DNA of 64,000 nucleotides from Actinopolyspora biskrensis (GCF_013408175.1 NZ_JACBYW010000007.1:62001-126000), one strand, 5' to 3'. Counted from the first letter of the stretch, positions 53,899 through 62,370 are shown. The notes: generated by a model from the sequence alone, not told the origin. Program-made: numbers and translations.

Positions 53899-53913
53899 TG
53901 GAAACTGTTTTCA
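53899..53913. promoter_or_regulatory. Zur-box-like operator upstream of the ZIP gene
   Basis: TGGAAACTGTTTTCA is a 7-1-7 inverted repeat with one mismatch per arm, close to the actinobacterial Zur consensus TGAAAATNATTTTCA as I recall it. It is 69 nt upstream of the ZIP start in locally AT-rich DNA. It predicts repression by zinc. Confidence 0.6.
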
Positions 53914-53976
53914 ATTATGCTGCGGACTCTGCTGCCGCGTACGAGTGGTGACGCAATGACTCACGGTGAGCTGATT

Positions 53977-54010
53977 CCCGGGCCCCGTCCGTAGTGGAAC
54001 GGGGCCCGGG
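53977..54010 (-). terminator. Perfect 12-bp hairpin between ZIP promoter and small secreted protein gene
   Basis: CCCGGGCCCCGT (53977-53988) pairs exactly with ACGGGGCCCGGG (53999-54010). It lies downstream of the minus-strand small secreted protein gene and would insulate the ZIP promoter. Confidence 0.65.
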
Positions 54011-54044
54011 TGCGTCAGCGCGCCATTGCCTCGTTGAAGTTCTC

Positions 54045-54230
54045 CGTTCGGGTTGAGCAGGTGGTTGCCCGCGCCTGCACGTGAGCGGGTCCCCCGGTAT
54101 CGGTGGCGACCCGCACAACGTCGGGGCCGTCCTCCCGAGAACACGCAGTGGGAGGATCCGCGGCTAATCGCCCCGGCAGCGTGGTCGTTTCGGCGCTGCC
54201 TGCGCCGAGGTGCCACACCAATCGTCAACA
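54045..54230 (+). repeat. Intergenic mosaic repeat, degenerate module A plus hairpin module
   Basis: CCCCCGGTATCGGTGGCGACC, CGCACAACGTCGGGGCCGTCC, GATCCGCGGC and TTCGGCGCTGCCTGCGCCGA follow the order of module A and the hairpin module at 3786. It is more diverged than the 6750 copy. Confidence 0.5.
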
Positions 54231-54288
54231 CGACGGGAAAACATCAGCGGGAGGCTCCGGCGACGACCGGCCGTTCTGAAAAGAATTC

Positions 54289-54543
54289 TCAGCCGATGAT
54301 GCCGGCGTTGATGATGCTGGTGTCATACTCGGCGGAGTAGTGCATCCAGTTCCAGACCCAGTTGTTGTTCTTCTCGCTCTTCTTGTGCTTTTCCACATCG
54401 ATTTGGCAGGACTTGTGGACGCACTTCTCGCCCTCGTGGTCCTTGTGGCCCTTCGGGGAGTCGGCAGACGCGATCCCGGCGCTGCCCAGGGCGAGCGGCA
54501 GGGCCATGGCAGTGACAACGGCTGCACGCTTGAACGAACGCAT
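54289..54543 (-). CDS. Small secreted protein, family not recognised
   Basis: 84 residues. A signal peptide (about 1-28, MRSFKRAAVVTAMALPLALG, ending ASA-DS) is followed by a charged Lys/His/Glu segment with two cysteines (CVHKSC) that could form a disulfide. The C-terminus WVWNWMHYSAEYDTSIINAG is aromatic. There is no known domain. The cysteine pair and His cluster might bind metal or serve as a structural knot; the neighbouring zinc transporter makes metal binding worth testing, but nothing proves it. ATG at 54543. Confidence 0.65.
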   Translation of the reverse strand: MRSFKRAAVVTAMALPLALGSAGIASADSPKGHKDHEGEKCVHKSCQIDVEKHKKSEKNNNWVWNWMHYSAEYDTSIINAGIIG

Positions 54544-54833
54544 GTTAGCGCCTTTCGCTTTGATGTGTGTTTCGGACGTCGGCCGATCCGTGTCGGCAGC
54601 CGACGCTTCATGTCTACCGGAGTTCGGTGGAGTTCGCCGCGCGGCTCGTGATTGATTCACCTAATTGTGTGGTGTGGGGCGCCGTGATTCGGTCGCGGCG
54701 TTTTCGCGCGAAAATGCTCACTCTTTCGTGGCTGGAAGGTTCGCGATGATTCTTGGCGTAGTACAGTGTTTCGACTCGGTTCGACTCGTTCGGCGGGGGC
54801 TCGTGCGAATCGCGTTCGGAGGTCCCCTCCGGT

Positions 54834-56033
54834 TCAGACCCGCACCGCCACGGCCGTGGCCTGTCCCACCCCGATACCGGCGGTGGCCACGCCCAGACCA
54901 CCGCCGCGCTGGCCCAGGTGCCTGCAGAGGTCGACCACGACCCGTGCGAAGGACGCGCCGAGTGGATGGCCGTAGGCCAGAGCTCCGCCGTGAACGTTCA
55001 CCCGGTCGAGCGGGATGTCCGGTAAGTGACGCAGCACGGTGAGCACCAGTGCCGCGAAGGCCTCGTTGATCTCCCAGAGGTCCACCTGGGCGAGGCCGAC
55101 GTCCAGCCTGTCGAGCAGTTTGCGGATCGCCGTCACGGGAGCCAGTGCGAAGCGGTGCGGTTCACAGGCCACGCTCACCCCGGTGAGCAGCTCCCCCAGC
55201 GGGGTGGACCCCATGCGCTCGGCCTGCTCCCGCGAACCGATCAGCGCGGCGACGGCCCCGTCCCCGAGCGGGGCCGAGTTGCCCACGGTGACCGGGCCGT
55301 TGGAGGAGAAGGCCGGGGACAGTCCCCCCAACTTGGTCATCCCGGTGTCGGTGCGCACCGACTCGTCACCGCGCACCGTGATCCCTCTCGGGTCGCGCAG
55401 CGGGAACACGAAACCGTCGTGCACCCCGGCGTCCCAGGCGGCCGCCGCGCGCCGGTGGGAGCGCAGCGCGTACTCGTCCATCTCGGTTCGGCCGATGCCC
55501 AGCTCCTCCGCGGTCCGCTCGGCCGCCAAGCCGAGCGGCACGGTCCACTCCGGATTCATACGCGGGTTGACCAGGCGCCAGCCCGCCGCCGTGGAAACCA
55601 CGTCGAGCCGGTCCGGCAGTACGCGCTCGGAACGCGGCAGCACGAACGGTGCCCGGCTCATCCCCTCGACGCCGCCCGCGATCACCAGTTCCGCCTCCCC
55701 GGAGCGGATCGCCCTGGAGGCCTGGACCAGCGCCTCACCGCTCGAACCGCACAGCCTGTTGACCGTCATGCCGGGAACGGTGGTCGGAAGGCCCGCGAGC
55801 AACCCGGCCATCCGCGCCACGTTGCGGTTCTCCTCGCCCGCGCCGTTGGTGTTGCCGTAGACGACCTCGTCGATCAGGTTCGGGTCGAGAGCGGATTCCG
55901 CGCGCGCCCGGTCGCGCCGGAGCAGCTCGGTGATCGGCATGGCCGCCAGGTCGTCGACTCGAACCCCGGACAGCTCACCCCGGTAGCCCCCGAAAGGGGT
56001 TCGTGCGGCATCGATCAACAGTGCGCGTGCCAT
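54834..56033 (-). CDS. Thiolase-family acetyl-CoA acyltransferase lacking the second catalytic Cys
   Basis: About 399 residues. The nucleophilic Cys is in VNRLCGSSGEAL, the oxyanion and base residues in INEAFAALV and ALAYGHPLGASFAR. The C-terminal thiolase signature normally has Cys in CxGxGQ (as in LCIGGGQG); here it is TAGIGVGQAT, with Gly in its place (codon 54876-54878). Otherwise this is a degradative-type thiolase that would cleave 3-ketoacyl-CoA. A second active-site loss may lower or alter activity. ATG at 56033 begins at the conserved N-terminus. A GTG at 56051 is possible. Confidence 0.85.
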   Translation of the reverse strand: MARALLIDAARTPFGGYRGELSGVRVDDLAAMPITELLRRDRARAESALDPNLIDEVVYGNTNGAGEENRNVARMAGLLAGLPTTVPGMTVNRLCGSSGEALVQASRAIRSGEAELVIAGGVEGMSRAPFVLPRSERVLPDRLDVVSTAAGWRLVNPRMNPEWTVPLGLAAERTAEELGIGRTEMDEYALRSHRRAAAAWDAGVHDGFVFPLRDPRGITVRGDESVRTDTGMTKLGGLSPAFSSNGPVTVGNSAPLGDGAVAALIGSREQAERMGSTPLGELLTGVSVACEPHRFALAPVTAIRKLLDRLDVGLAQVDLWEINEAFAALVLTVLRHLPDIPLDRVNVHGGALAYGHPLGASFARVVVDLCRHLGQRGGGLGVATAGIGVGQATAVAVRV

Positions 56034-56082
56034 GACTCCATAGTGCCCCACGAAAGCGTTGATTTTTAGAATCCACAGCAGA

Positions 56083-56410
56083 GCTTTGCGTGAGTGGTCG
56101 GGTAGCCGTCACGTGAGTCGGCGCCTTGCTGCGTTGGAGGGCACCTCGAGTAGCGGCCCACGCCACGTGCCCTCCCCGCCTCGCAATGCATCCGACTCAC
56201 GCACCGGGGCCCGCGCTCTGCTCGGGCTGAAGCACCTGAGCCGGACGAACCCCTTTTGCTAGAGGTCCTCGACCAGCGAGTGCGCGGAGCGGCCTGCAGC
56301 GGCTCGCTCTGCGTGGGTGGTTGCGTGGGGGAGCCTCTCGCGGGCTCCCGCCGCGGGTGCTCCGGCATCGGGTAGGCACCTGCACAGCGCCGGGGTCGTT
56401 CGTGCCGGGG
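56083..56410. repeat. Intergenic mosaic repeat, inverted B and C modules then forward A
   Basis: 56083-56275 carries inverted module B (GTCACGTGAGTCGGCGCCTTG) and inverted module C (GCAATGCATCCGACTCACGCACCGG). From about 56310 a forward module A fragment (GGTGGTTGCGTGGGGGAGCC, GGTGCTCCGGCATCGGGTAGG, CCTGCACAGCGCCGGGG) follows. It fills most of the 405-nt gap between the thiolase and tyrA genes. Confidence 0.7.
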
Positions 56411-56438
56411 ACGTCGGCATGCCGGAAGCCGGCCGCGC

Positions 56439-57416
56439 TCACTCGGGAGCGGGTAGCTCGACCGTGGCCGACTCCGAGTCGAGGGAGACGACGCACCCGC
56501 CCTGCTCACCGATCTCGCGCAGCCTGCGGAGCGCGTGCCCCGCGTTCAGTGGCACGGTGCGGCTCACCCGCTCCGCCGTGTGCTGCTCCCTCAGGTTTCC
56601 GTTGGCCTCGTGCCCGGAGCGCACCGTGGAATTCAGTGATCCGGTCGAGGCGAGCGAGCCCCGGGCCGCCCCGAGCCGGCCCAGCGCGTCGTCCAGCGCG
56701 TCCAACAACGCCGCCCGGTTGCCCTCCGTCATGGCGCGCACCAGTTCGGGGTCGGTGCCCGCGACCCGTGTGGCGTCGCGGAAGGAACCCGCGGCCAGGG
56801 ACAGGGCGAGCGGTCCTCCGTCCGCTCCGACCGAGGCGAGCACCGCGGAGAGCACGTGCGGCAGGTGGGATATCCGCGCCACCGCGGCGTCGTGCTCTCC
56901 CGGCCCGGCCGGAACCACTCGTGATCCGCAGTCGACGGCCAGCGCGGCCGCTTCCAGCCAGGAGTCGAGCCGGGTGCCCTCGTCCGCGGTGACGGCCCAG
57001 AGAGCCCGGTCGAACAGCTCGGCCTGCCCCGCGGACCACCCGGAATCGGCCGTTCCGGACATCGGGTGTCCCCCCGCGTAGCGGGTGGTGGGAGCCAGCT
57101 CGCGCACCAGCTCGCGCACCGGCTCCTGCACACCGACCACATCGGTCAGATACGTCTCCGGGGCGTGCCGCGCGACCCGGCGCAGCACCCCACCGACGGC
57201 GGGCAGCGGAGTGGCGATCACGACGAGCGCCTCCTGCTCCGCGGCTCGGCGCAGCGCCTCCTCGGTGCTCGGAGCCACGTCGTACCCGGCGGCGCGGGCC
57301 GCCGCGGCGTCCTCCTCCGAGGTCGTGGCGCCCCACCCGGTACGGCCGGAACGCACCGCTGCCCGCAGCACCGACCCGCCGATCAGTCCCAGTCCGATCA
57401 CACACACGGCTCGCAT
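56439..57416 (-). CDS. tyrA: Prephenate dehydrogenase
   Basis: 325 residues. The NAD(P)-binding motif is VCVIGLGLIGGSVLRA, followed by VIATPLPAV, the substrate and catalytic regions GGHPMSGTADSGWSAG and VARISHLPHVLSA, and an ACT-like C-terminus (about 260-325, RTVPLNAGHALRRLREIGE). It oxidises prephenate to 4-hydroxyphenylpyruvate for tyrosine, using the same precursor as PheA. The mycobacterial tyrA also adjoins the deaminase-associated gene and tadA, in divergent order as here. ATG at 57416. Confidence 0.93.
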   Translation of the reverse strand: MRAVCVIGLGLIGGSVLRAAVRSGRTGWGATTSEEDAAAARAAGYDVAPSTEEALRRAAEQEALVVIATPLPAVGGVLRRVARHAPETYLTDVVGVQEPVRELVRELAPTTRYAGGHPMSGTADSGWSAGQAELFDRALWAVTADEGTRLDSWLEAAALAVDCGSRVVPAGPGEHDAAVARISHLPHVLSAVLASVGADGGPLALSLAAGSFRDATRVAGTDPELVRAMTEGNRAALLDALDDALGRLGAARGSLASTGSLNSTVRSGHEANGNLREQHTAERVSRTVPLNAGHALRRLREIGEQGGCVVSLDSESATVELPAPE

Positions 57417-57533
57417 GGCTCAATACTGCCCGACGGGGACGCTCGGTGTTCGCGCGGTCGCCGACCGAGTCGGATCATTGACCCGGAGGGTGACGTCCAC
57501 GCAATAGTGCTTTCGGGTGGAGTCCGCACGCTT

Positions 57534-57539
57534 TACCGT
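57534..57539 (+). promoter_or_regulatory. Putative -10 box of the tadA operon, leaderless geometry
   Basis: TACCGT ends 6 nt before the ATG at 57546. Confidence 0.45.
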
Positions 57540-57545
57540 GGCGTC

Positions 57546-58028
57546 ATGACGGTCCAGACACCGATCGCGGGTTTTGCCGTCGCCGCGGTTCGAGAGGACG
57601 GGCGGTGGCGTTGCAGCGTGCTCGACAGCTCGGTGCTGACCGGGCTCGACGCGGTAATAACGGCTCTGAGGGAACTGCGGTCCACCGGCGCCGTGGTCGG
57701 CATGTGCAATGTGGACGACGAGTTCTTCGTGCTGGTCCGCCCCGTCCCCGGGGGTGTGGAACTCGCGCTGTCCGACGCGGCGGCCGCACTGGACTACGAC
57801 ATCGCCGCCGACGTGCTGGATCTGCTGCGGGTCGATCCTCCCGACGAGGACGACGACGAGATCTGGCCGGAGGGCAATCTCGCCCTGCTGTCCGATCTCG
57901 GGCTTCCCGAGGACGAACTGCTCCTGATCAACGAGGAAGTGGATCTCTATCCGGACGAACAGCTCGAGATGATCGCGCAGCGCTGTGGCTTCGGGGAGCA
58001 TTTCTCCGGACTGCTCGAACGGCTGTGA
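57546..58028 (+). CDS. tRNA adenosine deaminase-associated protein
   Basis: 160 residues, acidic (for example PPDEDDDEIWPEGN), without membrane segments. The family is defined mainly by always preceding tadA in actinobacteria, and that arrangement is seen here with a 4-nt overlap. Conserved blocks include ALRELRSTGAVVGMCNVDDEFFVLVRP and LLSDLGLPEDELLLI. Its molecular role is unknown; it may regulate or stabilise TadA. ATG at 57546, preceded by the -10 box and no Shine-Dalgarno. Confidence 0.8.
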   Translation: MTVQTPIAGFAVAAVREDGRWRCSVLDSSVLTGLDAVITALRELRSTGAVVGMCNVDDEFFVLVRPVPGGVELALSDAAAALDYDIAADVLDLLRVDPPDEDDDEIWPEGNLALLSDLGLPEDELLLINEEVDLYPDEQLEMIAQRCGFGEHFSGLLERL

Positions 58029-58558
58029 CAGCCGAGGAAGGAAGGGATATCGGAGGGGACACGTCCCGGAGCGGCGCGGGGGGAGTGGTCGTCTCCTCCG
58101 CCGACCGGGAGCTGATGCGCTCCGCGCTCGAAGCGGCCCCCGCCGCGCTGCCCACCGGTGATGTCCCGATAGGTGCGGTGGTCGCCGCACCTGACGGGCG
58201 GATACTGGCCAGCGGGCACAACCGGCGGGAGGAACTGTCCGATCCCACCGCCCACGCCGAGGTCCAGGTGCTGCGGGCGGCCGCCGCCGAGCACGGGGAC
58301 GGGTGGCGGCTCTCGGGGTGCACGCTGGCCGTGACGGTCGAGCCGTGCACGATGTGCGCTGGAGCCCTGGTGCTGTCGAGGGTCTCGCGGGTCGTTTTCG
58401 GGGCGTGGGAGCCCCGCACCGGGGCGGTCGGTTCCCTGTGGGACGTGGTGCGGGACCGCAGGGTCAATCACCGTCCCGAAGTGGTCGGTGGGGTTTTCGC
58501 GGCGGAGTGCGCCAGGCTGCTGGAGGGGTTCTTCGACGACCAACGTGATGTGACTTGA
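58025..58558 (+). CDS. tadA: tRNA-specific adenosine-34 deaminase
   Basis: 177 residues with a cytidine/adenosine deaminase fold. The zinc site is HAEVQVLRAAA (His and catalytic Glu) and PCTMCAGALVLSR (two Cys). GDVPIGAVV is the conserved N-terminal strand. It makes inosine at the wobble base of tRNA-Arg(ACG), which is encoded at 52245. The GTG at 58025 overlaps the upstream stop (GTGA); about 30 N-terminal residues before the domain are poorly conserved, and a GTG at 58085 is an alternative start. Confidence 0.9.
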   Translation: MTAEEGRDIGGDTSRSGAGGVVVSSADRELMRSALEAAPAALPTGDVPIGAVVAAPDGRILASGHNRREELSDPTAHAEVQVLRAAAAEHGDGWRLSGCTLAVTVEPCTMCAGALVLSRVSRVVFGAWEPRTGAVGSLWDVVRDRRVNHRPEVVGGVFAAECARLLEGFFDDQRDVT

Positions 58559-58625
58559 GTCACAGTTGAGTGATTCGTGCCTGTTGCCGGGTATCTCTCC
58601 GGGTGCTCGGTAACAGGAGGTCGTG

Positions 58626-58877
58626 ATGAGTACTTTCGACAAGGTCAAGCAGCAGGCCCAGCAGCTGGCGGGCAAGGCCAAGGAAGCGACCGGCCGTGTG
58701 ACCGGTAACCAGGAGACGGAGAACGCCGGCAAGCGGGACCGCCTGGAGGGTGAGGCCAAGGAGCGCGGCCAGGATCTCAAGGACCGCGCCGAGGGCACCG
58801 TCCAGGACGCCAAGGACAAGCTGCGCGGGGAGGACAAGGACGGGGAGGACAAGGGCGGCGAGGGCGAACAGCGCTGA
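58626..58877 (+). CDS. CsbD-family stress protein
   Basis: 83 residues, almost all charged or small: STFDKVKQQAQQLAGKAKEA, TGRVTGN, then DRLEGEAKERGQDLKDRAEGT. This is the CsbD pattern. The C-terminus is a Lys/Asp/Glu/Gly tail. Members rise under general stress in Gram-positive bacteria; function unknown. ATG with a perfect AGGAGG 5 nt upstream, so strongly translated. An in-frame GTG one codon earlier is less well spaced. Confidence 0.9.
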   Translation: MSTFDKVKQQAQQLAGKAKEATGRVTGNQETENAGKRDRLEGEAKERGQDLKDRAEGTVQDAKDKLRGEDKDGEDKGGEGEQR

Positions 58878-58997
58878 GCCTTCCCCGTCCGGTCGGGTTC
58901 GCCCCGGCCTCCGGGGCGGAAGGGTTCGTGAGCGGCCCCTTCCGTTTGCGGACCCCCCGTTGTTCATGCGCGCGGACCGTTCGTTACGCTTGTTTGC

Positions 58998-59082
58998 GGT
59001 AGCGTGTCCGAGCGGCCTAAGGAGCGCGACTCGAAATCGCGTGAGGTGAGAGCCTCCGTGGGTTCGAATCCCACCGCTACCG
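58998..59082 (+). tRNA. tRNA-Ser (anticodon CGA)
   Basis: An 85-nt class II tRNA: acceptor GGTAGCG/CGCTACC, anticodon loop CTCGAAA (CGA), long variable arm, discriminator G. TACGCT lies 7 nt before the mature 5' end. A hairpin terminator follows at 59100. Confidence 0.95.
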
Positions 59083-59099
59083 CACTGTGAGTGTGCCGA

Positions 59100-59129
59100 C
59101 GCCGGGTCCCGATCCATCGGGGCCCGGCG
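59100..59129 (+). terminator. Hairpin terminator after tRNA-Ser(CGA)
   Basis: CGCCGGGTCCCGA and TCGGGGCCCGGCG form a 13-nt stem with one wobble/mismatch around TCCA, followed by TTTCG. Confidence 0.65.
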
Positions 59130-59271
59130 TTTCGCTTCCGCGGCCGCGGGGCCTCCCGTGGTTTCCCGCCCGCACGGCTGTTCGGGTACCGAGGTCCCGC
59201 TCACCCGGACGAGTCATCCGTGTCCGGTCGAGCATCGCTGCCGGGTGCGCCGGTCGTCCCGGGACGAGCTG

Positions 59272-61392
59272 TTACGTCCGGTCCGGGGAACCGGCGGTGG
59301 ACTCGAGGTAGGCGCGGATCCGCCGGGGCGGAAGCGGGTAGGAGAACAGCCAACCCTGGTAGAAGTCGATGCCGAGTTCGTCGAGGATGTGGAACTGTCC
59401 GGTGGTTTCCACGCCTTCCGCGACGCAGCTGCGCTCCATGGCGTGCCCCATGCCGATCATCGCTTGGGCGATGGCCACATCGGCCGGGTCGGTTTCCACG
59501 TTGGAGACGAACTGGCGGTCCAGCTTGAGGATCTGGGCGGGCAGGTCCTTGAGACGAGCCAGCGAGGAGTAGCCGGTGCCGAAGTCGTCCAGGGCGAAAC
59601 GCACTCCGCGCTCGGCCAGTTCGACCATGGCCTGATGGGGCCGGGTGGGCAGTTCCACCAGGGAGGTTTCCACCATTTCCAGCACCACGCGATGTGGCTG
59701 GATCCCGGATGCGGTGATGGCCGCGGCGACCTCCTCGACGAACTCCGGGTCGTGGGGAAGCAGATCGACCAGGTTGACCGCGACGGACACCGGGGTTCCG
59801 TGCTGCTCCGGCCAGGTGGCGGCTTCGGCCAGGGCGGCGTGCAGGACCCACCGGTCGAGCGTGCGCAGCAGGTTGCCCTGCTCGGCCACGGGCAGGATGA
59901 CAGCGGGGGAGAGCAGGCCACGGTCGGGATGTGACCAGCGCATCAGTGCCTCGGCCATGACCACGGAACCGTCCTGGGCCAGGATCGGCTGGTAGTACAG
60001 GGTCAGTGAGTCGTTCTCGAGGGCGTCGCGCAACTGCTCTTCCAGGCCCAGCTGTCCTGCTCGCGCACCGATCAGGTTGGGACTGGCCAGCGAGACGCTT
60101 CCGGGGCCCTTGCTCTTGGCGTGGAACATGGCCGTGTCGGCGTAGCGCAGCAGGTTCGCCCCGATGGTGTCCCGATCGAGCGTCGCCGCCCCGACCGAGG
60201 CCGAGACGGAGATCAGCTGCCCGCGCAGCGGTACGACGGTGCGCAGCAGCTCGGCCACCCACGTGGCGAAGGACTCCAGACCGCCGACGCTGTCGATGTC
60301 CGGACAGATGATCAGGTACTCGTCGGCGGAGAGGCGCGCCGGGGTGCACCCCGGCGGCAGCCCCTCCGTCAGGCGGCGCGCGACGGCGGTGAGCAGTTCG
60401 TCCCCGCCCTCGTGGCCGAGCGCGTCGTTGACACGCTTGAAGTTGTCCAGGTCGCAGAACAGCACGGCGACTCGTTCGGCCCCACCGTGCAGCATGGTCT
60501 CGAGGAGTTCGTCGAGACCGGTGCGGTTGAGCAGTCCGGTCAGCTCGTCGTGGGTGGCCTGGTGCCGCAGCGCCTCGGTCCTGCGCTCCTGCTCGGTGAT
60601 GTCCTGGAACACCACCAGCCAGAATCGGCTTCCGTCATCGGCTACCGAGCAGGTGCTGTGCACTTCGCAGGTAGCCGTCCGGCCGTCCGCACGCAGCAGC
60701 ACCCGCTGTTGCGTGCGCGGCTGGTTCAGTCCCGCGCTCGCCGTTTCCTCGGCGAGGAGGCCCGTCCCCCGGTCACCGGGATGCAGCAGTCCGACGGCGG
60801 GCATCGCCTTCAGCTCGTGCATCCGGTAGCCCAGCAGCTCGCACAGCGCCTCGTTGGCATCCAGCACGTGTCCGGTCACGTCGAACAGCCCGATCCCGAC
60901 CGGGGTCAGGTCGAACAGGTCGCTGAACCGTCGGCTGGACCGTTGCTGCCGAGCACCGGCCTCGGTGTCGTCCCGGATTACCTGCAGAAATCCGCACACG
61001 TTGCCGTCGGCCGACCACCGCGGGAAGACCATGACGTGGGCCCAGAACCGGGTTCCGTCCCGGCGCGGGCACCAGCCCTCTTCGACGTGTTCGCCGCTCT
61101 CGGCGGCCCGGGCCAGCCGCCGCTCCGCGTGGTCGGCAGCGGTCTCCTCCGTCCGGGTGAGTACCGGGACGTGGTGGCCGATCACCTCCTCGGCGCTGTA
61201 CCCCAGGATGTGCTCGGCCCCGCTGCCCCAGCTCTCCACCCGGCCGGTCGCGTCCAGCACGACGATCGCGCACTCCCGTATCCCCGCTGCCAACAGGCCC
61301 AGCCGTGCCTCCGCCTCCGAATGCAGCCGTGTGGTCCCGGGATGCCTCTCGTCGGGCACGGACCCGGTCCAGGGGGGATGTTGCTCACTCAT
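59272..61392 (-). CDS. PAS-PAS-GGDEF-EAL cyclic-di-GMP protein (degenerate GGDEF, intact EAL)
   Basis: 706 residues. Two PAS domains (about 25-150 and 155-275) sense an unknown signal. The GGDEF domain (about 280-440) has the conserved HDELTGLLNRTGL and FCDLDNFKRVND, but the active loop is SADEY instead of GGDEF. The EAL domain (about 455-700) is intact: AEALMRW, VNLVD, EMVET, LDDFGTGYSSL, LKLDRQFV and AEGVET. So it probably degrades cyclic di-GMP, with the GGDEF part acting as a regulatory or GTP-binding module. No membrane segment. ATG with GGAG 4 nt upstream. The 370-nt gap upstream holds one hairpin and nothing else. Confidence 0.92.
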   Translation of the reverse strand: MSEQHPPWTGSVPDERHPGTTRLHSEAEARLGLLAAGIRECAIVVLDATGRVESWGSGAEHILGYSAEEVIGHHVPVLTRTEETAADHAERRLARAAESGEHVEEGWCPRRDGTRFWAHVMVFPRWSADGNVCGFLQVIRDDTEAGARQQRSSRRFSDLFDLTPVGIGLFDVTGHVLDANEALCELLGYRMHELKAMPAVGLLHPGDRGTGLLAEETASAGLNQPRTQQRVLLRADGRTATCEVHSTCSVADDGSRFWLVVFQDITEQERRTEALRHQATHDELTGLLNRTGLDELLETMLHGGAERVAVLFCDLDNFKRVNDALGHEGGDELLTAVARRLTEGLPPGCTPARLSADEYLIICPDIDSVGGLESFATWVAELLRTVVPLRGQLISVSASVGAATLDRDTIGANLLRYADTAMFHAKSKGPGSVSLASPNLIGARAGQLGLEEQLRDALENDSLTLYYQPILAQDGSVVMAEALMRWSHPDRGLLSPAVILPVAEQGNLLRTLDRWVLHAALAEAATWPEQHGTPVSVAVNLVDLLPHDPEFVEEVAAAITASGIQPHRVVLEMVETSLVELPTRPHQAMVELAERGVRFALDDFGTGYSSLARLKDLPAQILKLDRQFVSNVETDPADVAIAQAMIGMGHAMERSCVAEGVETTGQFHILDELGIDFYQGWLFSYPLPPRRIRAYLESTAGSPDRT

Positions 61393-61706
61393 ATGACTCC
61401 ACGGCGTTCCCCGTTGAGGCGGTGGACCACAACGGCAGGTTAACCCTTCCCGCCGTGGTAGCGCCGCTCACACGCCACAACACCGCTTCCCCGGTGGAGG
61501 CCCCGGCAACTGGTGCGGAGACGTCTCACCGGGGGCCGAACACACCGACGGACGAGGTGGTCGTGCCCCCGGCGCGGGCACCTCGCGGCTCGGTTCGGCC
61601 GGAGCGTGCCGGTTCCCGCACCGTGCCGTCGGCCCTCCGCCGCGCTCTCGGGGAGGGGCGGCTCCGGCTGGTCGCCCACCCGTGCGCCACCACCCGTGCT
61701 CCCCGG

Positions 61707-61740
61707 CGGCGCCGGTCCGCCTTCCCGGAGACCGGCGCCG
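61707..61740 (-). terminator. Hairpin after the secreted aerolysin-like gene
   Basis: CGGCGCCGGT (61707-61716) pairs perfectly with ACCGGCGCCG (61731-61740) across 14 nt, 23 nt past the stop on the minus strand. Nothing else is recognised in 61393-61762. Confidence 0.5.
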
Positions 61741-61762
61741 TTCTCTCACCGGGGCGCGCCGC

Positions 61763-62356
61763 TCAGCAGTTCGCGTCGACTTCCTCCACCCTGGTGAACC
61801 AGGCCTGGTCCTGCTCGGGCCCGTCGATGGTGACGTTGTTGACGTACCAGTAGTAGTGCCCGTAGTAGGGGTCACCGAAGTGCATCTCGTACGTGCCGGT
61901 CACCTTCTCCCGCATCGGGGCGGCGTAGATCTCGACGGCCTGACCGGGGCCGAGCTCGTGCCGGATCTCGTCGGACTTGCTCGTGCTCCAGCTCCATTCG
62001 CGCTGGTAGCTGGTTTCGAATCCGACCTCGAACACCTCGCCGAGCGTCGAGCCGGCGCTGATGGTGACCCCGACGCTGTTGGTCGTCGTCTGCGTCGACT
62101 CCCAGCTGATGATCCTCGTCGAGGTTCCCTCCGAGCAGTTCGCCGCACCACCCACGAGTTCGTCGGCGCCCCGGTAGCTCTCGGGTGAGCCCGAGGGGTG
62201 GAACTCGCAGAGGTCGGTGTTGCCCTGTTCGCACTGTTCGAGCAGTTGTCGCACGCTCGGTTCGTCCGCCGCCGCGGCCGTGCCGGGCGTGACGAGCCCG
62301 GCCAGCACCACGGCGGAGGCACCGAGCACCGTCGCCGCCCTGTTACGCAACTTCAT
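61763..62356 (-). CDS. Secreted beta-rich protein resembling aerolysin-type pore formers
   Basis: 197 residues. Signal peptide about 1-30 (ending TAAAA). After a short Cys-containing region, residues 75-165 show the alternating Ser/Thr pattern typical of the transmembrane-hairpin region of aerolysin/ETX-MTX2 proteins (STQTTTNSVGVTISAG, then FETSYQREWSWSTSKSDEI). A basic/Gly segment LGPGQAVEIYAAPMREKVTG and an aromatic YYGHYYWYVNNV end follow. The fold is inferred from pattern only. It is the second gene of a two-gene operon; the first encodes a crystallin-like secreted protein 14 nt upstream. ATG at 62356. Alternatives: a lectin-like or inhibitor protein. Confidence 0.55.
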   Translation of the reverse strand: MKLRNRAATVLGASAVVLAGLVTPGTAAAADEPSVRQLLEQCEQGNTDLCEFHPSGSPESYRGADELVGGAANCSEGTSTRIISWESTQTTTNSVGVTISAGSTLGEVFEVGFETSYQREWSWSTSKSDEIRHELGPGQAVEIYAAPMREKVTGTYEMHFGDPYYGHYYWYVNNVTIDGPEQDQAWFTRVEEVDANC

Positions 62357-62370
62357 CCCGTTCGCCTCGC

